DNA of 64,000 nt. Origin: Ensifer sp. IC3342 (lineage in GTDB: Bacteria; Pseudomonadota; Alphaproteobacteria; Rhizobiales; Rhizobiaceae). Shown piece after piece: positions 56,726-64,000 of this stretch (position 1 is its first letter; the number at the start of each line of letters is the position of its first letter). The position numbers were made by a program, and so were the translations under genes. Location: NCBI RefSeq assembly GCF_020193655.1, contig NZ_JADYVE010000001.1:1240001-1304000 (forward strand), given 5' to 3'. A model generated the notes under the pieces. It was not told the origin of the DNA, did not search any database, and was given only the letters and a program-made list of their open reading frames with translations.

Positions 56726-57418
56726 TCATTGCTGTGGCTTGCCAGCGCCGCCTTCGGCCCGGACCGGGACGGATCCTCGGTACTTTTCGAGCATGATTGC
56801 GCGCTTCACTACACCCTCACCCGCCTGCCCTGCAAGCGCTGCGGCATGGATAAAAGCATTACTTCCCAAAAGCCCGTCCATTTCCGCCGCCGTGAAGGGG
56901 TGGAATGCGGCTATTTCCCTTTCATCGTCGGCGACGAAACTCATCGCCTTGCGAGCCTGATCGATCTTGCGGACACCGTCGGCGGCCGCATCGATGGCGT
57001 GGAAGACGGCGAGCGCCGCAAGACCACGCACCGCCTGTTCCGTCTTCATCGCCCCGGAAACGAACTGGCCCGCCTTGCGCGCCATGTTCATCATTCCGGC
57101 AAGCTGCTCGGCAAACAGCCTGTCAACGTCGTCCGCCAGCGCCGCATCGGCCCTAACGTCGGCCTTGAGGGCACGGGCGAAGAGCTTCTTCGCCACGGCC
57201 TTCTCTACAAGCGGCCGCTCCGCCTTGATCCAGCATCCGCGCCCGGGAAGCTGCCGCTTCAGGTCCGGCACGACGCGTCCGTCGGGGCCTGCAACGAAGC
57301 GGATCAACTCGTCCGGTGAACCGCTCTCGCGACTGACGATGCAGGTCCGGTTGCTGCCGCTCCGGTCCTTCGGACCCTTGTCCGAAGGAAGGGTGTCAGC
57401 ATCGGTTTCCGTTATCAT
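56726..57418 (-). CDS. YlxR-L7Ae fusion RNA-binding protein of the nusA operon
   Basis: The 230-residue cytoplasmic protein combines an N-terminal YlxR (DUF448) domain (about 20-95, RTCIVSRESGSPDELIRFVAGPDGRVVPDLKRQLPGRGCWI) and a C-terminal L7Ae/L30e-like domain (about 105-200, AGMMNMARKAGQFVSGAMKTEQAVRGLAALAVFHAIDAA). In Firmicutes these are separate genes (ylxR and ylxQ) in the same operon position. YlxR (RnpM) modulates RNase P in Bacillus. It lies between nusA (5 bp) and infB (105 bp). Confidence 0.9.
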   Translation of the reverse strand: MITETDADTLPSDKGPKDRSGSNRTCIVSRESGSPDELIRFVAGPDGRVVPDLKRQLPGRGCWIKAERPLVEKAVAKKLFARALKADVRADAALADDVDRLFAEQLAGMMNMARKAGQFVSGAMKTEQAVRGLAALAVFHAIDAAADGVRKIDQARKAMSFVADDEREIAAFHPFTAAEMDGLLGSNAFIHAAALAGQAGEGVVKRAIMLEKYRGSVPVRAEGGAGKPQQ

Positions 57419-57423
57419 CGTGA

Positions 57424-59034
57424 TCAGGCGTCCTGCTCGGCGCCTTCGGCGATCTCGATCGGTTCTTCCGCCTCGCTTGCCAGATCTTCTTCGGTGATCC
57501 AGCCGGCGGCCAGGCGGGCCTGGACGATCATCGCCTCGGCCTCTTCACGGGTCACGTCGAACTTCGAGAATATGCCCTCGAAGCGCTTGGTCTCGCCGTC
57601 CTTGCGCTCAGTCCAGCCGACGAGATCGTCGGCGGCGCAACCGGCAAAGTCCTCGACGGTCTTGATGCCCTCTTCGCCGAGCGCAACCAGCATCTGGCTG
57701 GTCAGCCCATTGATCGTGCGCAGTTCATCGGCAACGCCGAGTTCCTTGCGCTTGGCGTCCATCTCGGCCTCGATCTTGTCGAGATACTCGCGGGCGCGGG
57801 TCTGGATTTCGGTCGCGGTCTCTTCGTCGAAACCGTCGATCGACGAGATCTCGTCGAGATCGACATAGGCGAGTTCCTCGACCTGGGCAAAGCCTTCGGA
57901 GGCGAGCACCTGGCCGACCATCTCGTCGACGTCGAGTGCTTCCATGAAGAGCTGGGTCCTCTCGTTGAATTCCTTCTGACGGCGCTCACTTTCCTCCTGC
58001 TCGGTCAGGATATCGATATCCCAGCCGGTGAGTTGAGAGGCGAGGCGGACGTTCTGGCCGCGGCGGCCGATGGCGAGCGAGAGCTGCTCGTCCGGAACCA
58101 CGACTTCGATACGCTCGGCATCCTCGTCGAGAACGACCTTGGCGACTTCCGCCGGCTGCAGGGCGTTGACGATGAACGAGGCCGGATCCTGCGACCACGG
58201 AATGATGTCGATCTTCTCGCCCTGAAGCTCGCCGACGACGGCCTGGACGCGGGAGCCGCGCATGCCGACGCAGGCACCGACCGGATCGATCGACGAGTCG
58301 TTGGAGACGACGGCGATCTTGGCGCGCGAGCCCGGATCGCGGGCAACCGACTTGATCTGAATGATGCCGTCGTAAATTTCCGGCACTTCCATGGTGAAGA
58401 GCTTCACCATGAACTGCGGATGCGTGCGCGACAGGAAGATCTGCGGCCCGCGCTGTTCACGGCGCACATCGTAGACGAAGGCGCGGACGCGGTCGCCGTA
58501 GCGCATGTTTTCGCGCGGGATCATCTCGTCGCGGCGGATGATGCCTTCGCCACGGCCGAGATCGACGATGACGTTGCCGTATTCGACACGCTTCACCGTG
58601 CCGTTGACGATCTCGCCGACGCGGTCCTTGAATTCCTCGTACTGGCGGTCACGCTCGGCTTCGCGAACCTTCTGCACGATCACCTGCTTGGCCGACTGCG
58701 CTGCGATACGGCCGAAATCCATCGGCGGCAGCGGATCCGCGATGAAATCGCCGATCTTGGCGTCGGGGTTACGATCGCGCGCAAGCTCCAGCGGGATCTG
58801 CGTCGAATAATCGTCCGCCTTCTCAACCACTTCCAGAAGGCGCTGCAGACGGATTTCGCCGGTCTTCGAATTGATGTCCGCGCGAATGTTCGATTCCGAG
58901 CCATAACGCGAGCGAGCCGCCTTCTGGATCGCATCCGCCATTGCGGCCAGAACGATCTCGCGGTCGATCACCTTTTCGCGTGCCACAGCATCTGCGATCT
59001 GCAGAAGTTCGAGCCGGTTAGCACTGACTGCCAT
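57424..59034 (-). CDS. nusA: Transcription termination/antitermination protein NusA
   Basis: NusA binds RNA polymerase and modulates pausing, termination and antitermination. The 536-residue product has an N-terminal polymerase-binding domain (about 1-130), an S1 domain (about 135-200, [39 protein letters not shown]), two KH domains ([73 protein letters not shown]) and helix-hairpin-helix C-terminal repeats typical of alphaproteobacteria. It is 46 bp downstream of rimP. Confidence 0.97.
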   Translation of the reverse strand: MAVSANRLELLQIADAVAREKVIDREIVLAAMADAIQKAARSRYGSESNIRADINSKTGEIRLQRLLEVVEKADDYSTQIPLELARDRNPDAKIGDFIADPLPPMDFGRIAAQSAKQVIVQKVREAERDRQYEEFKDRVGEIVNGTVKRVEYGNVIVDLGRGEGIIRRDEMIPRENMRYGDRVRAFVYDVRREQRGPQIFLSRTHPQFMVKLFTMEVPEIYDGIIQIKSVARDPGSRAKIAVVSNDSSIDPVGACVGMRGSRVQAVVGELQGEKIDIIPWSQDPASFIVNALQPAEVAKVVLDEDAERIEVVVPDEQLSLAIGRRGQNVRLASQLTGWDIDILTEQEESERRQKEFNERTQLFMEALDVDEMVGQVLASEGFAQVEELAYVDLDEISSIDGFDEETATEIQTRAREYLDKIEAEMDAKRKELGVADELRTINGLTSQMLVALGEEGIKTVEDFAGCAADDLVGWTERKDGETKRFEGIFSKFDVTREEAEAMIVQARLAAGWITEEDLASEAEEPIEIAEGAEQDA

Positions 59035-59080
59035 ATCTTGTCTCCGTCTGGTTGCAGGGGCCCTTGAAGCGCGCCCTGCC

Positions 59081-59698
59081 TTATTCGATAGGTGAATCTT
59101 CGTCTTCGATATTCTGGTTGGCGGCGCGCGCGGCCTTCGCCTTCTTGTCGGCAGTCAACGCGTCGCGGATCAGGTCGTCGGTCAGGATTAACCGGGCTTC
59201 CGAAAGCGCCGTGAACGGGATCGCGACTACTGCTTCCTCACCATAGGCGGGCTGGTCCCGCTCGAGACGGAAGCCGTCTTCGTCCACCGACACGATCTTG
59301 CCGCGAAACCGCTTGCGGCCTTCGACCATCACCGAAGTCTCGCATTTCATCAGATGGCCCTGCCAGCGGACGAAATCGGACTTGCGCACCATCGGGCGGT
59401 CGATGCCCGGCGACGACACTTCAAGATGATACGCCTTGTCGATCGGATCTTCCACATCGAGGACGGGCGAAATGGCTTTCGAGACCTCTTCGCAATCCTC
59501 GACGGTCATGGTGCCATCGTTGCGCTCCGTCATGATCTGCAACGTCAAGCCGTTCTGGCCGGACATGCGGACGCGCACGAGGCGGAAGCCCATCTGCACG
59601 AGCACGGGCTCGATGATGTCTGCAATGCGCTGATCGAGACCTGTTTCGGTGATCAGCCGCGGTTCATTTGCATTTTCAGCCGTTGTCTTATCGGACAA
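59081..59698 (-). CDS. rimP: Ribosome maturation factor RimP
   Basis: RimP assists 30S assembly. The 205-residue product begins [56 protein letters not shown], with [54 protein letters not shown], the family core. It leads the rimP-nusA-ylxR-infB operon. A promoter and a hairpin with a T run lie between it and the divergent MFS gene. Confidence 0.96.
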   Translation of the reverse strand: MSDKTTAENANEPRLITETGLDQRIADIIEPVLVQMGFRLVRVRMSGQNGLTLQIMTERNDGTMTVEDCEEVSKAISPVLDVEDPIDKAYHLEVSSPGIDRPMVRKSDFVRWQGHLMKCETSVMVEGRKRFRGKIVSVDEDGFRLERDQPAYGEEAVVAIPFTALSEARLILTDDLIRDALTADKKAKAARAANQNIEDEDSPIE

Positions 59699-59726
59699 AC
59701 GATCGTCTCCTCATCGGACCGGCTAA

Positions 59727-59759
59727 TAAAAAAGAGCGGGTCCTGTCGGGCCCACTCTT
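59727..59759 (-). terminator. Leader terminator/attenuator candidate upstream of rimP
   Basis: On the minus strand AGAG-T-GGGC-CC pairs with GG-ACCC-G-CTCT (AGAG/CTCT outer, one mismatch, GGG/CCC, CC/GG inner, loop GACA), followed by six T residues (59728-59733). It begins about 25 bp after the predicted start site and ends 29 bp before the rimP ATG. With no gene upstream on this strand, this looks like an attenuator of the rimP operon or the end of a short leader RNA. Confidence 0.6.
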
Positions 59760-59786
59760 CATCTAACCGATCAAGAATTTGAGGCT

Positions 59787-59815
59787 CATATACGCTTCAT
59801 CGCCGCAAATTGCAA
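59787..59815 (-). promoter_or_regulatory. Candidate promoter of the rimP-nusA-infB operon
   Basis: On the minus strand TTGCAA (59810-59815), a 17-bp spacer and TATATG (59787-59792), a good sigma-70 match. It is 89 bp upstream of the rimP ATG, with the hairpin terminator between. Confidence 0.6.
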
Positions 59816-59970
59816 GAGTTGCGGCAGCGAGCCAAGGCCGGCGGCGCAGAGCGGCAGCCGCTTTCGCGTCAGATCGTAAATTTCAGCGGCTGGCACGCCA
59901 CATTTCGAAGTTTATAAGAAAGCATCCGCTTCGCGACATTGATCAAACAAAAGAGAAGGTGACGAACGGC

Positions 59971-61587
59971 ATGTCGCCCCTGGCCCCCTTCAAACACGAT
60001 ACGTTCCGGATCATCTGGATTGCCAGCCTCGCCTCCAATTTCGGCGGACTGATCCAGGCAGTGGGCGCCGCCTGGCTGATGACCTCCATCTCGCAGTCGG
60101 TGAACATGGTGGCGCTGGTGCAGGCCTCCACCGCGCTGCCGATCATGCTGTTTTCGTTGGTGTCCGGCGCGCTTGCCGACAATTTCGACCGGCGGCGGAT
60201 CATGCTCGTCGCACAGGGGTTCATGCTCAGCGTCTCGGCCATCTTGACGGCCTGTGCCTATTTCGGCCTGGTCACGCCGTGGCTCCTCCTGCTCTTTACC
60301 TTCCTGATCGGCTGCGGGACGGCGCTCAACAACCCGTCATGGCAGGCCTCGGTCGGCGACATGGTACCGCGCGATGACCTGCCGGCGGCGGTGGCGCTGA
60401 ACAGCGTGGGCTTCAACATCACCCGCAGCGTCGGCCCGGCGATCGGCGGCGCGATCGTTGCAGCCGCGGGCGCCGCCGCAGCCTTTGCAGCCAATACGCT
60501 CAGCTATTTCGCGATCCTTTTCGCCCTTTTCCGCTGGAACCGGGAGGTTCCGGAGAGCCCCCTGCCGCGCGAAACACTTGGGCGGGCGGTTTCCGCCGGC
60601 CTCCGCTATGTCGCGATGTCGCCGAACATCGGCAAGGTGCTCTTGCGCGGTTTTGTCTTCGGCCTGTCGGCAAGCGCCATCCTTGCCCTGCTGCCGCTTG
60701 TCGCCCGCGATCTAGTCCGCGGCGGCCCGCTCACCTACGGCATCATGCTCGGCGCCTTCGGACTCGGCGCGATCGGCGGCGCGCTGCTGAGCGCACGGCT
60801 CCGGGAACGCTTGTCGAGCGAGGCGGTCGTGCGCTGCGCTTTCGCCGGCTTTGCCGCAAGTGCCGCGGTCACGGCGATCAGCACCGAGGCGTGGCTGACC
60901 TCGCTCGCCCTCACCGTCTCCGGCGCCTGCTGGGTACTGGCACTGGCGCTGTTCAATACCACCGTTCAGCTCTCCACCCCGCGCTGGGTGGTCGGGCGCG
61001 CACTTTCCCTCTACCAGACCATGACCTTCGGCGGCATTGCCGGCGGCAGCTGGCTGTGGGGCGTTGCCGCCGAGCAGTACGGCGCCGCCAACGCACTCAT
61101 CGGCTCCTGTCTTCTCATGCTCGCCGGGGCGACCGTGGGCTTGCGTTTTGCACTGCCGGAATTCAAGTCTCTGAACCTCGACCCGCTCAACCGCTTCGCC
61201 GAACCGCCGCTCGAGCTGGATCTCAAACCGCGCAGCGGCCCGATCGTCATCATGATCGACTACGAGATCCACGAGCCCGACATCCCCGAGTTCCTGAGGA
61301 CGATGGCGGAACGCCGCCGCATCCGCATCCGCGACGGCGCGGGACATTGGGCGCTGATGCGCGATCTCGAAAACCCGACAACCTGGACCGAGACCTATCA
61401 CGTGCCGACCTGGGTGGAATATGTCCGTCACAACCAGCGGCGCACACAGGCCGATGCGGCCGTCGGCGACAAGCTGACGGCGCTCCACCGCGGTACGACG
61501 CCGCCGCGCGTCCACCGGATGATCGAGCGGCAGACCATCGTTCCGGAGCACTACGAACGCTACAAGCAGCCCGCCGAGATGCATTGA
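59971..61587 (+). CDS. MFS transporter (MFS_3/enterobactin-exporter type) with C-terminal ABM-like domain
   Basis: From ATG 59971 the protein has 538 residues. The membrane part (about 10-400) has 10-12 helices with ASNFGGLIQAVGAAWLMTS, DNFDRRRIMLVAQGFMLSV, NNPSWQASVGDMVPRDDLPAAVALNSVGFNITRSVGPAIGG. A C-terminal soluble domain (about 425-520) includes IVIMIDYEIHEPDIPEFLRTMAERRRIRIRDGAGHWALMRD and resembles the ABM/dimeric alpha-beta barrel domain found on some MFS_3 proteins. GAAGGTGA precedes the ATG; the longer frame from 59779 lacks support. The substrate is unknown. Confidence 0.87.
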   Translation: MSPLAPFKHDTFRIIWIASLASNFGGLIQAVGAAWLMTSISQSVNMVALVQASTALPIMLFSLVSGALADNFDRRRIMLVAQGFMLSVSAILTACAYFGLVTPWLLLLFTFLIGCGTALNNPSWQASVGDMVPRDDLPAAVALNSVGFNITRSVGPAIGGAIVAAAGAAAAFAANTLSYFAILFALFRWNREVPESPLPRETLGRAVSAGLRYVAMSPNIGKVLLRGFVFGLSASAILALLPLVARDLVRGGPLTYGIMLGAFGLGAIGGALLSARLRERLSSEAVVRCAFAGFAASAAVTAISTEAWLTSLALTVSGACWVLALALFNTTVQLSTPRWVVGRALSLYQTMTFGGIAGGSWLWGVAAEQYGAANALIGSCLLMLAGATVGLRFALPEFKSLNLDPLNRFAEPPLELDLKPRSGPIVIMIDYEIHEPDIPEFLRTMAERRRIRIRDGAGHWALMRDLENPTTWTETYHVPTWVEYVRHNQRRTQADAAVGDKLTALHRGTTPPRVHRMIERQTIVPEHYERYKQPAEMH

Positions 61588-61976
61588 GGGGGTGGGCTCT
61601 CGGCCGCTGCCGAAGCGGCACGCACAGGTTGCAGCTGAAAAGTTTCGAGCTTCTGGGAGGCCTGCGAGTTGGGGTGTTGCTATTTTTCCAGGACCAATTG
61701 GAATAGGTACTCGCGCCTGCGCGAATGGTTTGGGATTTCACAGATATTTCAACAATCACGCTGACGCGGCAAATTTTTGTGGCGGAAATAATCCACTGGG
61801 GCAAGGGGTACGCCTGGTCCCTTGGTGGGTTGCGCCCCGTTAAGGCCACATTTATTAGTCGCTAATGCAGCGGTGGCTTACTTATCATACTTTCCACGCA
61901 TTAGCCGGAATCGCACAGAGTCGTGCGGTTACCCAAGGGTTCAGGGGGCCTGGGGTAGAGAAAGGCGATTGAGAAA
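61588..61976. other. Intergenic region upstream of the RTX-like gene
   Basis: 389 bp with no supported gene. It contains ATTAGTCGCTAAT (61854-61866, a 5+5 dyad) and the perfect inverted repeat GCTAATGC (61861-61868)/GCATTAGC (61898-61905), a candidate operator or RNA hairpin in the leader of the next gene. Confidence 0.5.
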
Positions 61977-63905
61977 ATGGCAACTACATTTCCCGATGCT
62001 TCCAATACCGGCGTTCCGCAAGGGACGACCCTGACCCGGTATGTGGGGACACTTCACATCACGACCGACAACGCGGTGATCAGCAATCTCGAAGTTTTCG
62101 GCGATATCATCATCGACGCCAAGAACGTCACCATCCAGAATACGAAGGTCATCTCCAACACCCCCTGGCATGCGATCAGGGTCATGGACGACGCCACCGG
62201 CTTCACGATGATGGACAGCGAAATCGACGGCGGCGGCACGACCGTTAACGGTGTACTGGGACAAGGGACTTTTCTACGCACTGATATCCATGGCGTTGAG
62301 AACGGCATAAACATTACGGGGCCTTCCCTGATCCAGGATAACTTCATTCACAGTCTGGCGGGCGGCCCGGACGCTCATTTTGACGGTATTGAAAACAACG
62401 GCGCCTCGAATGTCCAGATATTGCACAACACCATAATCAATGACCACGGCCAGACAGCGGCGGTCATGCTGAACAACGAGTTCGGTGGCCTCTCGAACAT
62501 CAGGATCGACGGCAATCAGCTCGTGGGGGGCGGCTACACCGTCTACCTCGACGACCGGAAAGGCGGCGGCGCCGTCGACGACGCCTCGATCAGCATCACC
62601 AACAACCAGATCGGCGGAGGTCAATGGGGCGATTTCGCGCTTTATGGCAACCAGCCGGTCCTGTACGGCAACGTCGGTCTCGGCACTCTCCCGGGCACAG
62701 GCGGCGGAAGCGCAGTTACATATACCGGCACCCAGGGTAACGACGTCCTGCCACTCGCAGGCCAATCGAGTGACGGGAACGAGATCTATAAGGGACTGGG
62801 TGGCAATGACGTGCTGAAAGGTGGGGCAGGAGCCGATGTTCTGGACGGCGGCGCCGATACCGACACGGCAAGCTATGCCGGATCAACGGCCGTGAATGTC
62901 AATCTCGAGACCGGCACCGCATCCGGAGGCCACGCGGCAGGCGACACGTTCGTCAGCATCGAGAACCTGACCGGCTCCAGCAATGCCGATACCCTTCGTG
63001 GCAACGCTGGAAATAATGTACTTAACGGCGGCAGCGGTGCCGACACCATGGCTGGCCTGCAAGGGAACGACACCTACATCGTAGCCGATGCGGGTGACGT
63101 GGTTACCGAAAGCGCCGGCGGCGGCACGGACCTGGTAAGGGCCGGAGTCAGCTTCGCGCTCGGCGCCAATGTCGAGAACTTGACGCTGACGGGCAGCGCC
63201 AATGTGAAGGGGACCGGCAACACTGGCGCCAACACGATCATAGGAAATTCCGGCAGCAACATCCTCGACGGCGGTCCCGGCGCCGACAAACTCGTCGGCG
63301 GTACCGGCAACGACACGTTCGTCCTCGGCGCAGAAAACGACGCAGTCAGCGACAGTGGCGGAACCGATACGGTTACCTCGACCGTCACGCGCTCGCTCGC
63401 CGGCCTTACCTCGATAGAAAACCTGAAGCTGCTAGGCAGCGGCAATATCTCGGGTACCGGTAATGCCCTGAAGAACACAATCGCAGGCAATACCGGCAAC
63501 AACCTTCTCTATGGCGGCGCTGGCGATGACGTGATCTCCGGTGGGGCAGGCAACGACACCATCGACGCGCAGGCGGGCGCGGACCGCGTGACCGGCGGTG
63601 CCGGCGCCGACAAGTTTGTGTTCCGCCAAAGCCTCGTCACGACCTCTGGCGCCGACCACATTACCGACTTCGACTCATCCGATTTCATCTATTTCGACGT
63701 GAGTTCAGGTCCGACAGGAGCCCTTAATCCTGCGGCCTTCAGGGTCGGCGCGAACGCGCTCGATGCCAACGACCGCTTCATGTACGACGCGCCCAACAAA
63801 GCTCTCTACTACGATAGTGACGGCAATGGCGGGGCGGCAAAGGTGTTGCTTGCCACCTTCGACAACGGCTACACGCCGGCAGCGGCCGATTTCTTGCTTT
63901 ATTGA
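61977..63905 (+). CDS. Beta-helix/RTX calcium-binding exoprotein
   Basis: The 642-residue protein has no signal peptide. Residues about 1-235 look like a right-handed parallel beta-helix (short repeats such as NAVISNLEVFGDIIIDAKNVTIQNTKVISN, NVQILHNTIINDH, NIRIDGNQLVGGGYTVYLDD). Residues about 250-575 contain RTX nonapeptides (GGNDVLKGGAGADVLDGG, GSGADTMAGLQGNDTY, GGPGADKLVGGTGNDTFVLG, GGAGDDVISGGAGNDTID) that bind calcium after secretion. The C terminus (TDFDSSDFIYFDVSS...FLLY) fits a type I secretion signal. No T1SS genes are in the window. The beta-helix suggests polysaccharide binding or lysis, but no catalytic residues can be assigned. Confidence 0.85.
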   Translation: MATTFPDASNTGVPQGTTLTRYVGTLHITTDNAVISNLEVFGDIIIDAKNVTIQNTKVISNTPWHAIRVMDDATGFTMMDSEIDGGGTTVNGVLGQGTFLRTDIHGVENGINITGPSLIQDNFIHSLAGGPDAHFDGIENNGASNVQILHNTIINDHGQTAAVMLNNEFGGLSNIRIDGNQLVGGGYTVYLDDRKGGGAVDDASISITNNQIGGGQWGDFALYGNQPVLYGNVGLGTLPGTGGGSAVTYTGTQGNDVLPLAGQSSDGNEIYKGLGGNDVLKGGAGADVLDGGADTDTASYAGSTAVNVNLETGTASGGHAAGDTFVSIENLTGSSNADTLRGNAGNNVLNGGSGADTMAGLQGNDTYIVADAGDVVTESAGGGTDLVRAGVSFALGANVENLTLTGSANVKGTGNTGANTIIGNSGSNILDGGPGADKLVGGTGNDTFVLGAENDAVSDSGGTDTVTSTVTRSLAGLTSIENLKLLGSGNISGTGNALKNTIAGNTGNNLLYGGAGDDVISGGAGNDTIDAQAGADRVTGGAGADKFVFRQSLVTTSGADHITDFDSSDFIYFDVSSGPTGALNPAAFRVGANALDANDRFMYDAPNKALYYDSDGNGGAAKVLLATFDNGYTPAAADFLLY

Positions 63906-63944
63906 GGTGTTTCTCTGGGGCGACCGGCCCCCCCCGCTTTACGA

Positions 63945-63970
63945 CCGAAGCCGCTGGAGCGGCTTCGGTT
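63945..63970 (+). terminator. Intrinsic terminator after the RTX-like gene
   Basis: CCGAAGCCGCT (63945-63955) and AGCGGCTTCGG (63958-63968) form an 11-bp stem; the T tail is short (TT). Confidence 0.7.
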
Positions 63971-64000
63971 CCGTCCGGCACCTGGATTGCTGATGCCACA

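Overview
The window reads as core chromosome of an alphaproteobacterium of the order Rhizobiales, most likely Sinorhizobium/Ensifer close to S. meliloti. The basis is the high GC content, the gene families present (class II AroA of the CP4 type, Irr beside fabA-fabB-fabI, an Er/VIT iron exporter of the MbfA type, an HWE histidine kinase, ExoD-like and BA14K-like proteins) and about ten copies of a ~105 bp palindromic intergenic element that I recognise as RIME1, a Rhizobium intergenic mosaic element. Species assignment is inference; no search was run.

Layout. 1-4.6 kb (minus): pheT (cut by the window edge), an ASCH-domain gene, pheS, rplT, rpmI and infC (ATT start). 4.7-9.3 kb: alpha/beta hydrolase, secreted transglutaminase-like cysteine proteinase, three palindromic repeats, mbfA under a perfect Irr (ICE) box, and cfa. 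9.4-12.3 kb: the EF-P module, efp divergent from epmA-epmB. 12.3-15.2 kb: an ECF41 stress module (AhpD/carboxymuconolactone protein, ECF41 sigma factor, MFS pump) with a matching promoter. 15.3-26.9 kb: accessory housekeeping genes (OmpA lipoprotein, ExoD-like, GNATs, XRE-cupin regulator with a divergent MFS, lepA, ccdAB, Maa-like acetyltransferase, GFA protein, rnk, DoxX, SelW-like, YqaA-like, RNase D). 26.9-35.1 kb: a sensor adenylate cyclase, tRNA-Leu(CAG), two Gly/Tyr-rich secreted paralogues, and two highly charged or disordered unknown proteins with RIME copies between them. 35.1-39.7 kb: rpsA, then cmk-aroA, and a TIGR02300 acidic protein. 39.9-45.4 kb: tRNA-Ala(GGC), YdcF, a TRIC-like membrane protein, irr, fabA-fabB-fabI. 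45.4-59.8 kb (minus): small membrane protein, RsmC-like methyltransferase, pnp, rpsO, HWE sensor kinase, truB, rbfA, infB, a YlxR-L7Ae RNA-binding protein, nusA, rimP. 59.9-64 kb: MFS transporter with a soluble tail and a beta-helix/RTX calcium-binding protein.

How it fits together. Most of the window is translation and RNA machinery: PheST, L20, L35, IF-3, EF-P and its modification enzymes, LepA, S1, S15, PNPase, TruB, RbfA, IF-2, NusA and RimP. To this are added unsaturated and cyclopropane fatty-acid synthesis (fabABI, cfa), iron control (irr and its predicted target mbfA), and several small regulated modules (ECF41, XRE-cupin/MFS, CcdAB). I see no prophage, integrative element, transposase or CRISPR array.

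The least explained elements are the hairpin terminator in the rimP-nusA-infB leader, the unknown charged proteins at 31.4-35.1 kb, the Gly/Tyr-rich duplication, the beta-helix/RTX protein, and the dense RIME/palindrome decoration of gene ends.
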